A DNA stretch of 6,830 nucleotides from Massilia sp. UBA2604. Its GTDB lineage: Bacteria > Pseudomonadota > Gammaproteobacteria > Burkholderiales > Burkholderiaceae_D. A program made the translations under genes and the position numbers. Below the pieces are notes generated by a model that was not told the DNA's origin, did not search any database, and was given only the letters and a program-made list of their open reading frames with translations. The DNA lies in NCBI GenBank assembly GCA_002339265.1, contig DDKG01000085.1, positions 1-6,830 of the forward strand, written 5' to 3'. Shown piece after piece: positions 1 through 5,680 of this stretch (the stretch's first letter is position 1; each line of letters opens with the position of its first letter).

Positions 1-1
1 C

Positions 2-202
2 CCGCGCGAAGTCAACGGCAAGAAGTATTACCAGCTGAGTTTCGTCGAGAACCGCGCCGAGGATGCGCACCGCCGCGAGAGCTTCCTGGTGGCCCAGGAC
101 GGCAGCGAGATCCTGGTCGACGACACCGAGTCAGACACCCTGCTCAGCCTCCAGGAATGGCGCCGCACCATCGAGCGCGTCGATATCAAGAGCGCCAACT
201 GA
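2..202 (+). CDS. C-terminal 66 residues of an unrecognised protein (5' end outside window)
   Basis: An open frame enters from the left edge and stops with TGA at 200-202, giving 66 visible residues and no start codon in view. The fragment is hydrophilic and mixed in charge, with a Tyr-Tyr-Gln-Leu-Ser-Phe stretch near its start, an acidic patch around the middle (Asp-Asp-Thr-Glu-Ser-Asp) and a helical-looking tail containing Glu-Trp-Arg-Arg-Thr. No membrane segment, repeat or catalytic motif is visible, and I do not recognise the family. It converges on the glucokinase-regulator gene with only 18 bp between stop codons, so it is probably not functionally tied to the sugar operon. The frame is believable because it is uninterrupted, keeps GC-rich third positions and ends exactly beside the neighbouring gene's stop. 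A protein search with the complete gene would be needed to name it. Confidence 0.6.
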   Translation, partial: PREVNGKKYYQLSFVENRAEDAHRRESFLVAQDGSEILVDDTESDTLLSLQEWRRTIERVDIKSAN

Positions 203-204
203 CG

Positions 205-219
205 GCGCCCTGTCGGCGC
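205..219. terminator. Possible weak hairpin between convergent genes
   Basis: GCGCC at 205-209 pairs with GGCGC at 215-219 around a 5-nt loop, with a possible extra G-U pair at 204/220. It fills almost the whole 18-bp gap between the two convergent stop codons. No clear U-tract follows on either strand, so a role as a bidirectional terminator is inferred mainly from position. Confidence 0.25.
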
Positions 220-220
220 T

Positions 221-2092
221 TCAACTGTCCAGGTGCGAGATCAGCAGCCGGCGCGGATCCTTGCCGGTCTCCGGCCCATGCTGGCCATCGACCGAAATCC
301 CCACCGCCATGATGTCGATCAGCAGCAGCTGCAGGATGCGCGAGATCATCGACAGGAAGCTGGTGCTGTCCTCGCTGTGATCGACCGCCAGGCACACGCT
401 GGCCTTGCGCGCCAGCGGCGACTGGCTGTTGCTGATGGCGATCACGTCGGCGCCGGCGGCGCGCGCGATGTCCACCGCCTGCAACAGCTCCGGCAGGCCG
501 CCCGAATTCGACACCGCGATCACCACATCGCCCGGTCCCAGCAATCCCGCGGCCAGGGTGAACAGGTGGGCGTCGCCATACAGCGCGGTCGGAATCTTAA
601 AGCGGAAGAATTTGTGCTGGCCATCCAGCGCCACCGCGCGTGAGTTGCCGAGCGCGTAGAACTCGACGCGCCGCGCCTTGCTCACCAGTTCGATCGCGCG
701 GTCGAGCGAGCGCACGTCGAGCTGGTCCCTGAAGCGCAGGATCGCCGACACCGTGTTGTCGATCACCTTGGCCGACAGGTCGTGGGTGCTGTCGCTCATG
801 CGCACCTGGCTGTGGCGCACGGGGATCGCGCCAGTCAGGCTGCTCGCAAATTTCAGCTTGAATTCGGCCAGTCCCTGGAAGCCCAGCGAGCGGCAGAAAC
901 GGATCACGGTCGGCTGGCTCACGTCGGCCAGGCGCGCGATCTCGGCGATCGGTTCGTTCAGCACCGTGCGCGGATGCTCGAGCACCAGCGTCGCCACGCG
1001 CGCTTCGGCCGGCGACAGCTCTTCGCGCAGTTGCCCGATGCGTTCCATCAGCGTGTTAGCGCCGCTGCGGCCGCGCAGGTGCTCCGCCAGGATGGTGGCC
1101 ACGCCGTGGAAGGCGGGGTTCGGCGTGACGATCACATAGGTCGGGATGTCGGCCAGGTAGTCGGAAAAGCGGCCCTTGGCCTCGAACCGGGTGCGGAACG
1201 GCGAGCGCGCGAACCACTCGCCAAGGCGCGGCACGATGCCGCCGCCGATGAAGATGCCGCCGAAGGCGCCCAGGGTCACCGCCAGGTTGGCGGCGGCGCC
1301 GCCCAGCATGCCGCAGAAGCATTCCAGCGTCTCCAGGCACAGCGGGTCGTCGGCGTCCAGCGCACCGGCCACGATGGCGGCCGCGCTGCGCTCCTCGGCG
1401 TTGACACCGTTGCGGTCGGCCAGCGCGCGGTAGATGACTTCCATGCCCGGGCCCGAGATCAGGCGCTCGTTCGACACGTGCGGCCATTCGCGCCAGGCGT
1501 ACTGCAGGATGGCGAACTCGCGCTCGTCAGCCGGCGCGAAGTTGACGTGGCCACCCTCGCTGCCCAGGGTGACGAAGCCGTCCGCGGTCGGGATCCCGCC
1601 CGACACGCCGAGGCCGGTGCCCGGCCCCAGCACGCCGATGACGGCGCCCGGAACGGGCGTGCCCGGGCCGACCTGCATCAGGTCTTCCTTGGCGAAGCCC
1701 GGCAGCGCGGTGGCCAGCGCGGTGAAATCGTTGACGATCAAAAGGGTCGACAGGCCCAGCTCGCGCCGCACCGCGTCGGTGGAGAACTCCCAGGCGCGGT
1801 TGGTCATGCGCACGTAGTCGCCATTGATCGGGTTGGCGACCGCGAACGCGCCGTGGTTCAGGCGTACGTCCTCATGATCGCGCAGGTAGTGGCGCAGCAG
1901 CGGGACGATGCCCTCGAAGTCGTCGCAGCGCAGCACCTGGACCGAACGGAACACGCCCGGCGCAGTCTGCAGCGCGAAACGCGCATGGGTCGCGCCGATG
2001 TCGGCCAGCAGGCGCGGTCCGTCGGCGAACGCCGTGCGCGCGAATTTTTCCTGCTCCCGCTCCTGCTCTCCCTGCTGCTGCCCTCCCATCAT
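221..2092 (-). CDS. glk: Bifunctional glucokinase / HexR-like (RpiR family) transcriptional regulator
   Basis: A 623-residue fusion protein. Residues about 27-340 form an E. coli Glk-type glucokinase (ATP + glucose to glucose-6-phosphate): phosphate motif with core Asp31, Gly33, Thr35 and Arg38; catalytic Asn121-Asp122 in NDFTA; Gly-rich GPGTGLG at 156-162; glucose-binding Glu179 and His182 in SEGGH; and Glu209. Residues about 347-425 are an RpiR-family helix-turn-helix (ADVSQPTVIRFCRSLG), and about 465-600 a SIS sugar-phosphate-binding domain (NKFFRF-like HKFFRF; SNSGG at 528-532). The regulator half resembles HexR, which senses the Entner-Doudoroff intermediate KDPG. This fusion is established in Burkholderiales. 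It is the second gene of an operon: its ATG overlaps the alpha-glucosidase stop as ATGA, and GGAGGG at 2098-2093 lies in that gene's last codons. A second ATG at 2089 is an equally good start. The N-terminus carries a Gln/Glu-rich stretch (residues 5-15). The kinase motif has Ala34 and His36 where E. coli has Gly and Asn. Confidence 0.93.
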   Translation of the reverse strand: MMGGQQQGEQEREQEKFARTAFADGPRLLADIGATHARFALQTAPGVFRSVQVLRCDDFEGIVPLLRHYLRDHEDVRLNHGAFAVANPINGDYVRMTNRAWEFSTDAVRRELGLSTLLIVNDFTALATALPGFAKEDLMQVGPGTPVPGAVIGVLGPGTGLGVSGGIPTADGFVTLGSEGGHVNFAPADEREFAILQYAWREWPHVSNERLISGPGMEVIYRALADRNGVNAEERSAAAIVAGALDADDPLCLETLECFCGMLGGAAANLAVTLGAFGGIFIGGGIVPRLGEWFARSPFRTRFEAKGRFSDYLADIPTYVIVTPNPAFHGVATILAEHLRGRSGANTLMERIGQLREELSPAEARVATLVLEHPRTVLNEPIAEIARLADVSQPTVIRFCRSLGFQGLAEFKLKFASSLTGAIPVRHSQVRMSDSTHDLSAKVIDNTVSAILRFRDQLDVRSLDRAIELVSKARRVEFYALGNSRAVALDGQHKFFRFKIPTALYGDAHLFTLAAGLLGPGDVVIAVSNSGGLPELLQAVDIARAAGADVIAISNSQSPLARKASVCLAVDHSEDSTSFLSMISRILQLLLIDIMAVGISVDGQHGPETGKDPRRLLISHLDS

Positions 2093-3729
2093 CCCTCCGC
2101 GCGGGCCAGGCCGAACCAGGCGCCGTATGGCGGCAAGGTCACGCGGCCACGCTGGGCGTCACCGGCCAGGCCATCGACCGCCATGTGGTCGGCTGCTTCG
2201 GTGGCAGGCCACTCGAACACGACCTCCTGGTTCGACAGGTTGAAGGCCGCCAGCACGCTGCGCTCGCCGGCCAGGTCACGGCGCAGGGCCAGCACCGGCT
2301 CCGGCGCGTCGATGAAGGCGATCTCGCCGCGCGTCAGCTGCGGCATGGTGCGGCGCAGGGCGATGAAGCGGCGCTGGAAGTTCAGCATCGAATCGGGATC
2401 GGCATCCTGCAGGTCGACCGCGGCGGCGGCATGCGACGGCTCCACCGGCAGCCACGGCTTGCCCTGGGTGAAGCCCGCATTGGGCGCGCTCGCCTGCCAC
2501 GGCATCGGGGTGCGGCAACCGTCGCGGCCCTTGAACTCGGGCCAGAAGGTGATGCCGTACGGGTCCTGCAGCAGTTCGAACGGGACGTCGGCCTCGTGCA
2601 GCGCCAGCTCGTCGCCCTGGTACAGGCAAGGCGTGCCCTTGAGCGAGAGCTGCATCGCCAGCACCATCTTGGCGAAACCGGCGGTGGCTTGCGGGCCGCC
2701 CCAGCGCGTCATCACGCGGATCGCGTCGTGGTTGCCGACCGACCAGGAGGCCCAGCCTTCCTCGACGCGGCGTTCGAAGTCTTCGACTTGCGCGCGGATG
2801 TGGGCGGCCGTGAACACCGGCGTCAGGAAGTTGAAGCTGTAGGCCATGTGCAGCTTGTTACCGCCGGCCATATACTCGTTCATCTGGGCCAGCGCGTCGT
2901 CCGAGCTGATCTCGCCGATCGAGACCGCGCCGAATTCGTCCAGCTGGGCGCGCAGCTGCTCCAGGAAGGCGATGTTCTCGGGCTGGGTCTTGTCGTAGAT
3001 GTGGGCCTGCATGCCGTACGGGTTCACGTCCGTCACGGTCGACGTGTCGCGCACCAGCGCCGGCGGATTGCTGCGCAGCTGGCGGTCGTGGAAGTGGAAT
3101 ACGCAGGCATCCAGGCGCACGCCGTCGACGCCGCGCTCGAGCCAGAAGCGCTGGGCCGCCAGGTGGGCCTTCTGCACGTCCGGGTTATGGAAGTTCAGCT
3201 GCGGCTGGCTCACCAGGAAGTTGTGCATGTAGTACTGCTTGCGGCGGGTATCCCATTGCCAGGCCGAGCCGCCGAACACCGACAGCCAGTTATTGGGCGG
3301 GTTGCCGTCCGGGAGCGGATCGGCCCAGACATACCAGTCCGATTTCGGGTTGTCGCGGTTGGCGCGGCTCTCCACGAACCAGGGATGGGTGTCGGCGGTG
3401 TGCGACATCACCTGGTCGATCATGATCTTCAAGCCCAGGCCATGCGCCTTGGCCACCAGGCGGTCGAAGTCGGCCAGGTTGCCGAACATCGGGTCGACGT
3501 CGCAATAGTCGGCGATGTCGTAGCCGAAATCGCGCATCGGCGACTTGAAGAACGGCGACAGCCAGACGATGTCCACGCCCAGGCTCGCGATGTAGTCGAG
3601 CTTCTCGGTGATGCCGGCCAGGTCGCCGATGCCGTCGCCGTTGGTGTCGAGGAAGCTGCGCGGATAAACCTGGTAGATGATGGCGTCGCGCCACCAGTTC
3701 GGATTCGTCGTGGTCGGGATCTGGGTCAT
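2089..3729 (-). CDS. GH13 alpha-glucosidase (GH13_23-like, XgtA/HaG type)
   Basis: A 546-residue glycoside hydrolase family 13 enzyme that releases glucose from the non-reducing end of short alpha-glucosides, with possible transglucosylation. Visible motifs: Ca-loop DTNGDGIGDL (28-37), region I DQVMSH (105-110), nucleophile Asp207 in GVRLDA, acid/base Glu273 in IGEI, and transition-state stabiliser Asp335 in VGNHDA. The FHFHD after the nucleophile and the catalytic spacing fit the XgtA / Halomonas HaG group (HaG Asp202, Glu271, Asp333 from memory). A C-terminal beta domain fills about 470-546. There is no signal peptide, so it is probably cytoplasmic. The ATG at 3729 was chosen because it precedes the WWRDAIIYQVYPRSF start typical of the family; a longer frame to a TTG at 3879 runs through the promoter at 3758-3786. 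The Shine-Dalgarno is weak. It is first in an operon with the glucokinase-regulator, which would phosphorylate its product. Exact substrate preference (maltose, sucrose, isomaltose) cannot be read from the sequence. Confidence 0.93.
   Translation of the reverse strand: MTQIPTTTNPNWWRDAIIYQVYPRSFLDTNGDGIGDLAGITEKLDYIASLGVDIVWLSPFFKSPMRDFGYDIADYCDVDPMFGNLADFDRLVAKAHGLGLKIMIDQVMSHTADTHPWFVESRANRDNPKSDWYVWADPLPDGNPPNNWLSVFGGSAWQWDTRRKQYYMHNFLVSQPQLNFHNPDVQKAHLAAQRFWLERGVDGVRLDACVFHFHDRQLRSNPPALVRDTSTVTDVNPYGMQAHIYDKTQPENIAFLEQLRAQLDEFGAVSIGEISSDDALAQMNEYMAGGNKLHMAYSFNFLTPVFTAAHIRAQVEDFERRVEEGWASWSVGNHDAIRVMTRWGGPQATAGFAKMVLAMQLSLKGTPCLYQGDELALHEADVPFELLQDPYGITFWPEFKGRDGCRTPMPWQASAPNAGFTQGKPWLPVEPSHAAAAVDLQDADPDSMLNFQRRFIALRRTMPQLTRGEIAFIDAPEPVLALRRDLAGERSVLAAFNLSNQEVVFEWPATEAADHMAVDGLAGDAQRGRVTLPPYGAWFGLARAEG
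2093..2098 (-). promoter_or_regulatory. Shine-Dalgarno GGAGGG for the glucokinase-regulator, inside the upstream gene
   Basis: On the minus strand GGAGGG sits immediately before tandem ATG codons at 2092 and 2089. The GGAGG core is 1 nt from the first ATG and 4 nt from the second, so the second may be used more. The site overlaps the last two sense codons (Glu, Gly) of the alpha-glucosidase, which points to translational coupling. Confidence 0.6.
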
Positions 3730-3757
3730 GGCTGGTCCGTGGTTTGGAATTCTAGGC

Positions 3758-3786
3758 AATATACAGGACGCAACAAAACTTGACAA
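3758..3786 (-). promoter_or_regulatory. Sigma70-type promoter of the alpha-glucosidase/glucokinase operon
   Basis: On the minus strand TTGTCA (3786-3781) and TATATT (3763-3758) are separated by exactly 17 bp; each hexamer matches consensus at 5 of 6 positions. Transcription would begin near 3751, giving a leader of about 22 nt before the ATG at 3729. This supports the short start of the alpha-glucosidase. The -35 abuts a TTCCGGAA palindrome (3787-3794). Confidence 0.7.
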
Positions 3787-3843
3787 TTCCGGAAATTTTC
3801 CAAAAATCCGCAATTTCTGCTTATGATTCAATGGCTTGAGAGA

Positions 3844-3859
3844 ACGAAAACGTTTCCAG
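3844..3859. promoter_or_regulatory. LacI-family-type operator palindrome
   Basis: The 16-mer ACGAAAACGTTTCCAG contains the perfect 8-bp palindrome AAACGTTT centred on CG, the hallmark of LacI-family operators. It matches 12 of 16 positions of the PurR-type consensus ACGCAAACGTTTGCGT. It lies in the divergent control region about 100 bp upstream of the predicted minus-operon start and about 135 bp upstream of the transporter ATG. No LacI-family gene is in the window, so the regulator is unknown; many alpha-glucan loci are controlled by one. Confidence 0.5.
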
Positions 3860-3871
3860 CGCCGTCGTCCT

Positions 3872-3886
3872 CGTAGCAAAACTACG
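3872..3886. promoter_or_regulatory. HexR-like palindromic site
   Basis: CGTAG and CTACG flank a 5-nt CAAAA centre, a perfect 5-bp inverted repeat. It resembles the HexR consensus as I recall it (TGTARTwwwAYTACA), matching at 12 of 15 positions; the differences are the two outer bases and the sixth base. It lies between the divergent genes, one of which leads the operon coding for a HexR-like regulator, so autoregulation plus control of the transporter is plausible. The site is read from sequence; the protein match is inference. Confidence 0.5.
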
Positions 3887-3911
3887 TCGATATGTTTCTC
3901 GTTTGTTTCAC

Positions 3912-3917
3912 TACAAT
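3912..3917 (+). promoter_or_regulatory. Candidate -10 element for the transporter
   Basis: TACAAT matches the sigma70 -10 consensus at 5 of 6 positions and would start transcription near 3924, about 63 nt before the transporter ATG. No convincing -35 lies 15-19 bp upstream. The HexR-like palindrome would be centred near -45 and the LacI-type site near -72, so the promoter may depend on a regulator. An alternative is the perfect plus-strand TTGACA at 3780-3785 with AAAAAT 16 bp downstream (3802-3807). Confidence 0.3.
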
Positions 3918-3973
3918 ATTTTTATTGCAAAGAGATACGCGCTCGTCATAGCATCGCGTCTGTTTGACATTTC

Positions 3974-3980
3974 AAGGAAG
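3974..3980 (+). promoter_or_regulatory. Shine-Dalgarno of the POT transporter
   Basis: AAGGAAG ends 6 nt before the ATG at 3987, an ideal position. It decides the start in favour of 3987 over the in-frame TTG at 3903, which would add 28 residues not typical of the family. Confidence 0.75.
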
Positions 3981-3986
3981 CGGTCG

Positions 3987-5567
3987 ATGACTGATCTAGC
4001 AAAACCAGGTTCCGGGCGCATGCCGCGCCAGATCCCCTACATCATTGCCAACGAAGGCTGCGAACGGTTCAGCTTTTACGGGATGCGCAACATCCTGACG
4101 CCGTTCCTGATCACGACCCTCCTGATGTTCCTGCCGGAAGACATGCGCACCGGCGAAGCCAAGCACGTGTTCCACACCTTCGTGATCGGCGTGTACTTCT
4201 TCCCGTTGCTGGGCGGCTGGCTGGCCGACCGCTACTTCGGCAAGTACAACACCGTGTTTTGGCTCAGTCTCGTGTACTGCGCGGGCCACGCCTGCCTGGC
4301 CATCTTCGAAGACAACGTCAATGGCTTCTATTTCGGCCTGTTCCTGATCGCGCTCGGCTCGGGCGGCATCAAGCCGCTGGTAGCCTCGTTCGTCGGCGAC
4401 CAGTTCGACCAGACCAACAAGGACAAGGCGAAGGTCGTGTTCGACGCCTTCTACTGGATCATCAACTTCGGCTCCTTCTTCGCTTCGCTGCTGATGCCGC
4501 TGCTGCTGCGCGACTACGGTCCGGCCTGGGCCTTCGGCGTGCCCGGCATCCTGATGTTCATCGCCACCATGGTGTTCTGGAGCGGCAAGAAGAAATACGT
4601 GCACGTGCCGCCGGCCCCGCCAAATCCGCACTCCTTCATGCAGGTGGCGAAGACCGCACTGCTGGCGAAAGCACCTGGCCAGGGCCGTCCGGGCCTGAAC
4701 GTGGCCCTGATCGGCGCCGCCGGCGCCGTGGTCTCGCTGGCGATGTCGGTGCAGTGGGGCTTCGTGATCGGCGCCTGCACCGCGCTGGTGCTGCTGATGG
4801 CCTTCGGCGGCATCGGCGCCTCGATGCAGCTGGACCGCGCCCGCGGCCTGCATCCGCAGGAAGCGGTGGATGGCGTGCGCGCCGTGCTGCGCATCCTGAT
4901 CGTGTTCGCGCTGGTGACGCCGTTCTGGTCGCTGTTCGACCAGAAGGCCTCGACCTGGATCGTGCAGGCCAACGCCATGACCACCCAGGTCTCCATCTTC
5001 GGCTGGAGCTTCGAGGTGATCCCGGCCCAGATGCAGGCCCTGAATCCGCTGCTGGTGATGATCCTGATCCCGGTGAACAACCTGCTGCTGTTCCCCATGC
5101 TGCGCAAGTTCGGCATCGAGCCGTCGCCGCTGCGCCGCATGACCGCCGGCATCGTGCTGTCGGCTGCCGCCTGGATCGTGGTCGGCAACCTGCAGGTCGC
5201 GCTCGACGCCGGCGATCCGGTCTCGATCGCCTGGCAGATCGCGCCGTATGCGCTGCTGACCCTGGGCGAGGTGCTGGTTTCGGCGACCGGCCTCGAATTC
5301 GCCTACAGCCAGGCCCCGGCCTCGATGAAGGGCGTGATCATGGCCCTGTGGTACCTGGCCGTCACGGTCGGCAACCTGTGGGTGCTGATCGTCAACGCGA
5401 GCGTCAAGAATGAGTCGGTGGTGGGCTATATTGAAGGCACCGGCATGGGCGTGATGGCGGCCCAGATGTATTTCTTCGCCGGCTTCGCGCTGCTGTCGGC
5501 GCTGGTGTTCGGCTGGTACGCGACGCGCTACAAGATGGTCGACCATTATCGCGGGACTGCCGCGTAA
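3987..5567 (+). CDS. POT/PTR2 family proton-coupled (peptide) transporter, PepT-like
   Basis: A 526-residue inner-membrane major facilitator of the proton-dependent oligopeptide transporter family. Motifs in order: ExxER proton-coupling motif (Glu23, Glu26, Arg27) in NEGCERFSFYGM; PTR2 signature GGWLADRYFGKYNT (76-89); second signature FYWIINFGS (155-163); FWSLFDQKAS in the TM7 region (313-322); and GEVLVSATGLEFAYSQAP (427-444). The last two closely resemble animal PepT1 (SLC15), so di/tripeptide uptake is the default expectation. Repeated hydrophobic stretches fit 12-14 membrane helices, with a basic loop near 200-203. The length is normal. The start at 3987 is fixed by AAGGAAG. The gene is divergent from the alpha-glucosidase/glucokinase operon and precedes an exported pullulanase on the same strand. 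That context suggests the substrate might instead be an alpha-glucan product, but no residue visible here proves it. The family assignment is firm; the substrate is not. Confidence 0.9.
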   Translation: MTDLAKPGSGRMPRQIPYIIANEGCERFSFYGMRNILTPFLITTLLMFLPEDMRTGEAKHVFHTFVIGVYFFPLLGGWLADRYFGKYNTVFWLSLVYCAGHACLAIFEDNVNGFYFGLFLIALGSGGIKPLVASFVGDQFDQTNKDKAKVVFDAFYWIINFGSFFASLLMPLLLRDYGPAWAFGVPGILMFIATMVFWSGKKKYVHVPPAPPNPHSFMQVAKTALLAKAPGQGRPGLNVALIGAAGAVVSLAMSVQWGFVIGACTALVLLMAFGGIGASMQLDRARGLHPQEAVDGVRAVLRILIVFALVTPFWSLFDQKASTWIVQANAMTTQVSIFGWSFEVIPAQMQALNPLLVMILIPVNNLLLFPMLRKFGIEPSPLRRMTAGIVLSAAAWIVVGNLQVALDAGDPVSIAWQIAPYALLTLGEVLVSATGLEFAYSQAPASMKGVIMALWYLAVTVGNLWVLIVNASVKNESVVGYIEGTGMGVMAAQMYFFAGFALLSALVFGWYATRYKMVDHYRGTAA

Positions 5568-5573
5568 ATCGTG

Positions 5574-5604
5574 GGGTGGACGGCTCTGCCGTCCACGCGT
5601 CCAA
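5574..5604 (+). repeat. REP-like hairpin repeat, first copy
   Basis: GTGGACGGC (5576-5584) and GCCGTCCAC (5588-5596) form a perfect 9-bp stem around loop TCT, followed by GCGTCCAA. The reverse complement of the second copy (5647-5677) matches 27 of 31 positions. It begins 7 bp after the transporter stop. No U-tract follows, so it is not a classical terminator, though it could stabilise the upstream mRNA 3' end. Confidence 0.75.
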
Positions 5605-5646
5605 CCTCCCTCAAACCTGTCTATCACGACGGTGTTCTCCGGTCGC

Positions 5647-5677
5647 TTGAACGCGTGGACGGGGGACCCGTCCACCC
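5647..5677 (-). repeat. REP-like hairpin repeat, second copy, inverted
   Basis: GTGGACGGG (5655-5663) and CCCGTCCAC (5667-5675) form a perfect 9-bp stem around loop GGA. The element lies opposite to the first copy, with 42 bp between them. The stem-closing pair differs between copies but remains paired (C-G against G-C), which supports selection on the structure. It ends 3 bp before the pullulanase ATG. The pair is arranged like a BIME; whether it is dispersed in the genome cannot be judged here. Confidence 0.75.
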
Positions 5678-5680
5678 ACC

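Noticed and set aside
1046..1048. Internal ATG (Met349) that could start the regulator domain alone
   Set aside because: No Shine-Dalgarno precedes it, so independent translation of the HexR-like half is unsupported.
782..2842. Long plus-strand open frame (686 codons) across the glucokinase and alpha-glucosidase genes
   Set aside because: It lies antisense to two genes with full family motifs; its product is rich in Arg, Ala, Gly, Gln and His with no domain. This is typical of GC-rich shadow frames.
2185..3783. Plus-strand open frame of 532 codons opposite the alpha-glucosidase
   Set aside because: Compositional shadow of the GH13 gene; it crosses the gene's promoter and has no recognisable motif.
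3730..3879. 50-residue N-terminal extension of the alpha-glucosidase from a TTG at 3879
   Set aside because: It would cover the -10/-35 promoter and is basic and unlike the family; ATG 3729 fits the family N-terminus.
3892..3951. Short plus-strand frame (19 codons, ATG 3892 to TAG 3949-3951) upstream of the transporter
   Set aside because: No Shine-Dalgarno, and its start lies upstream of the likely transcription start; there is no evidence for a leader peptide.
5576..5596. Hairpin after the transporter as an intrinsic terminator
   Set aside because: The stem is good but no U-run follows, and an inverted near-copy downstream fits a REP-like repeat better.
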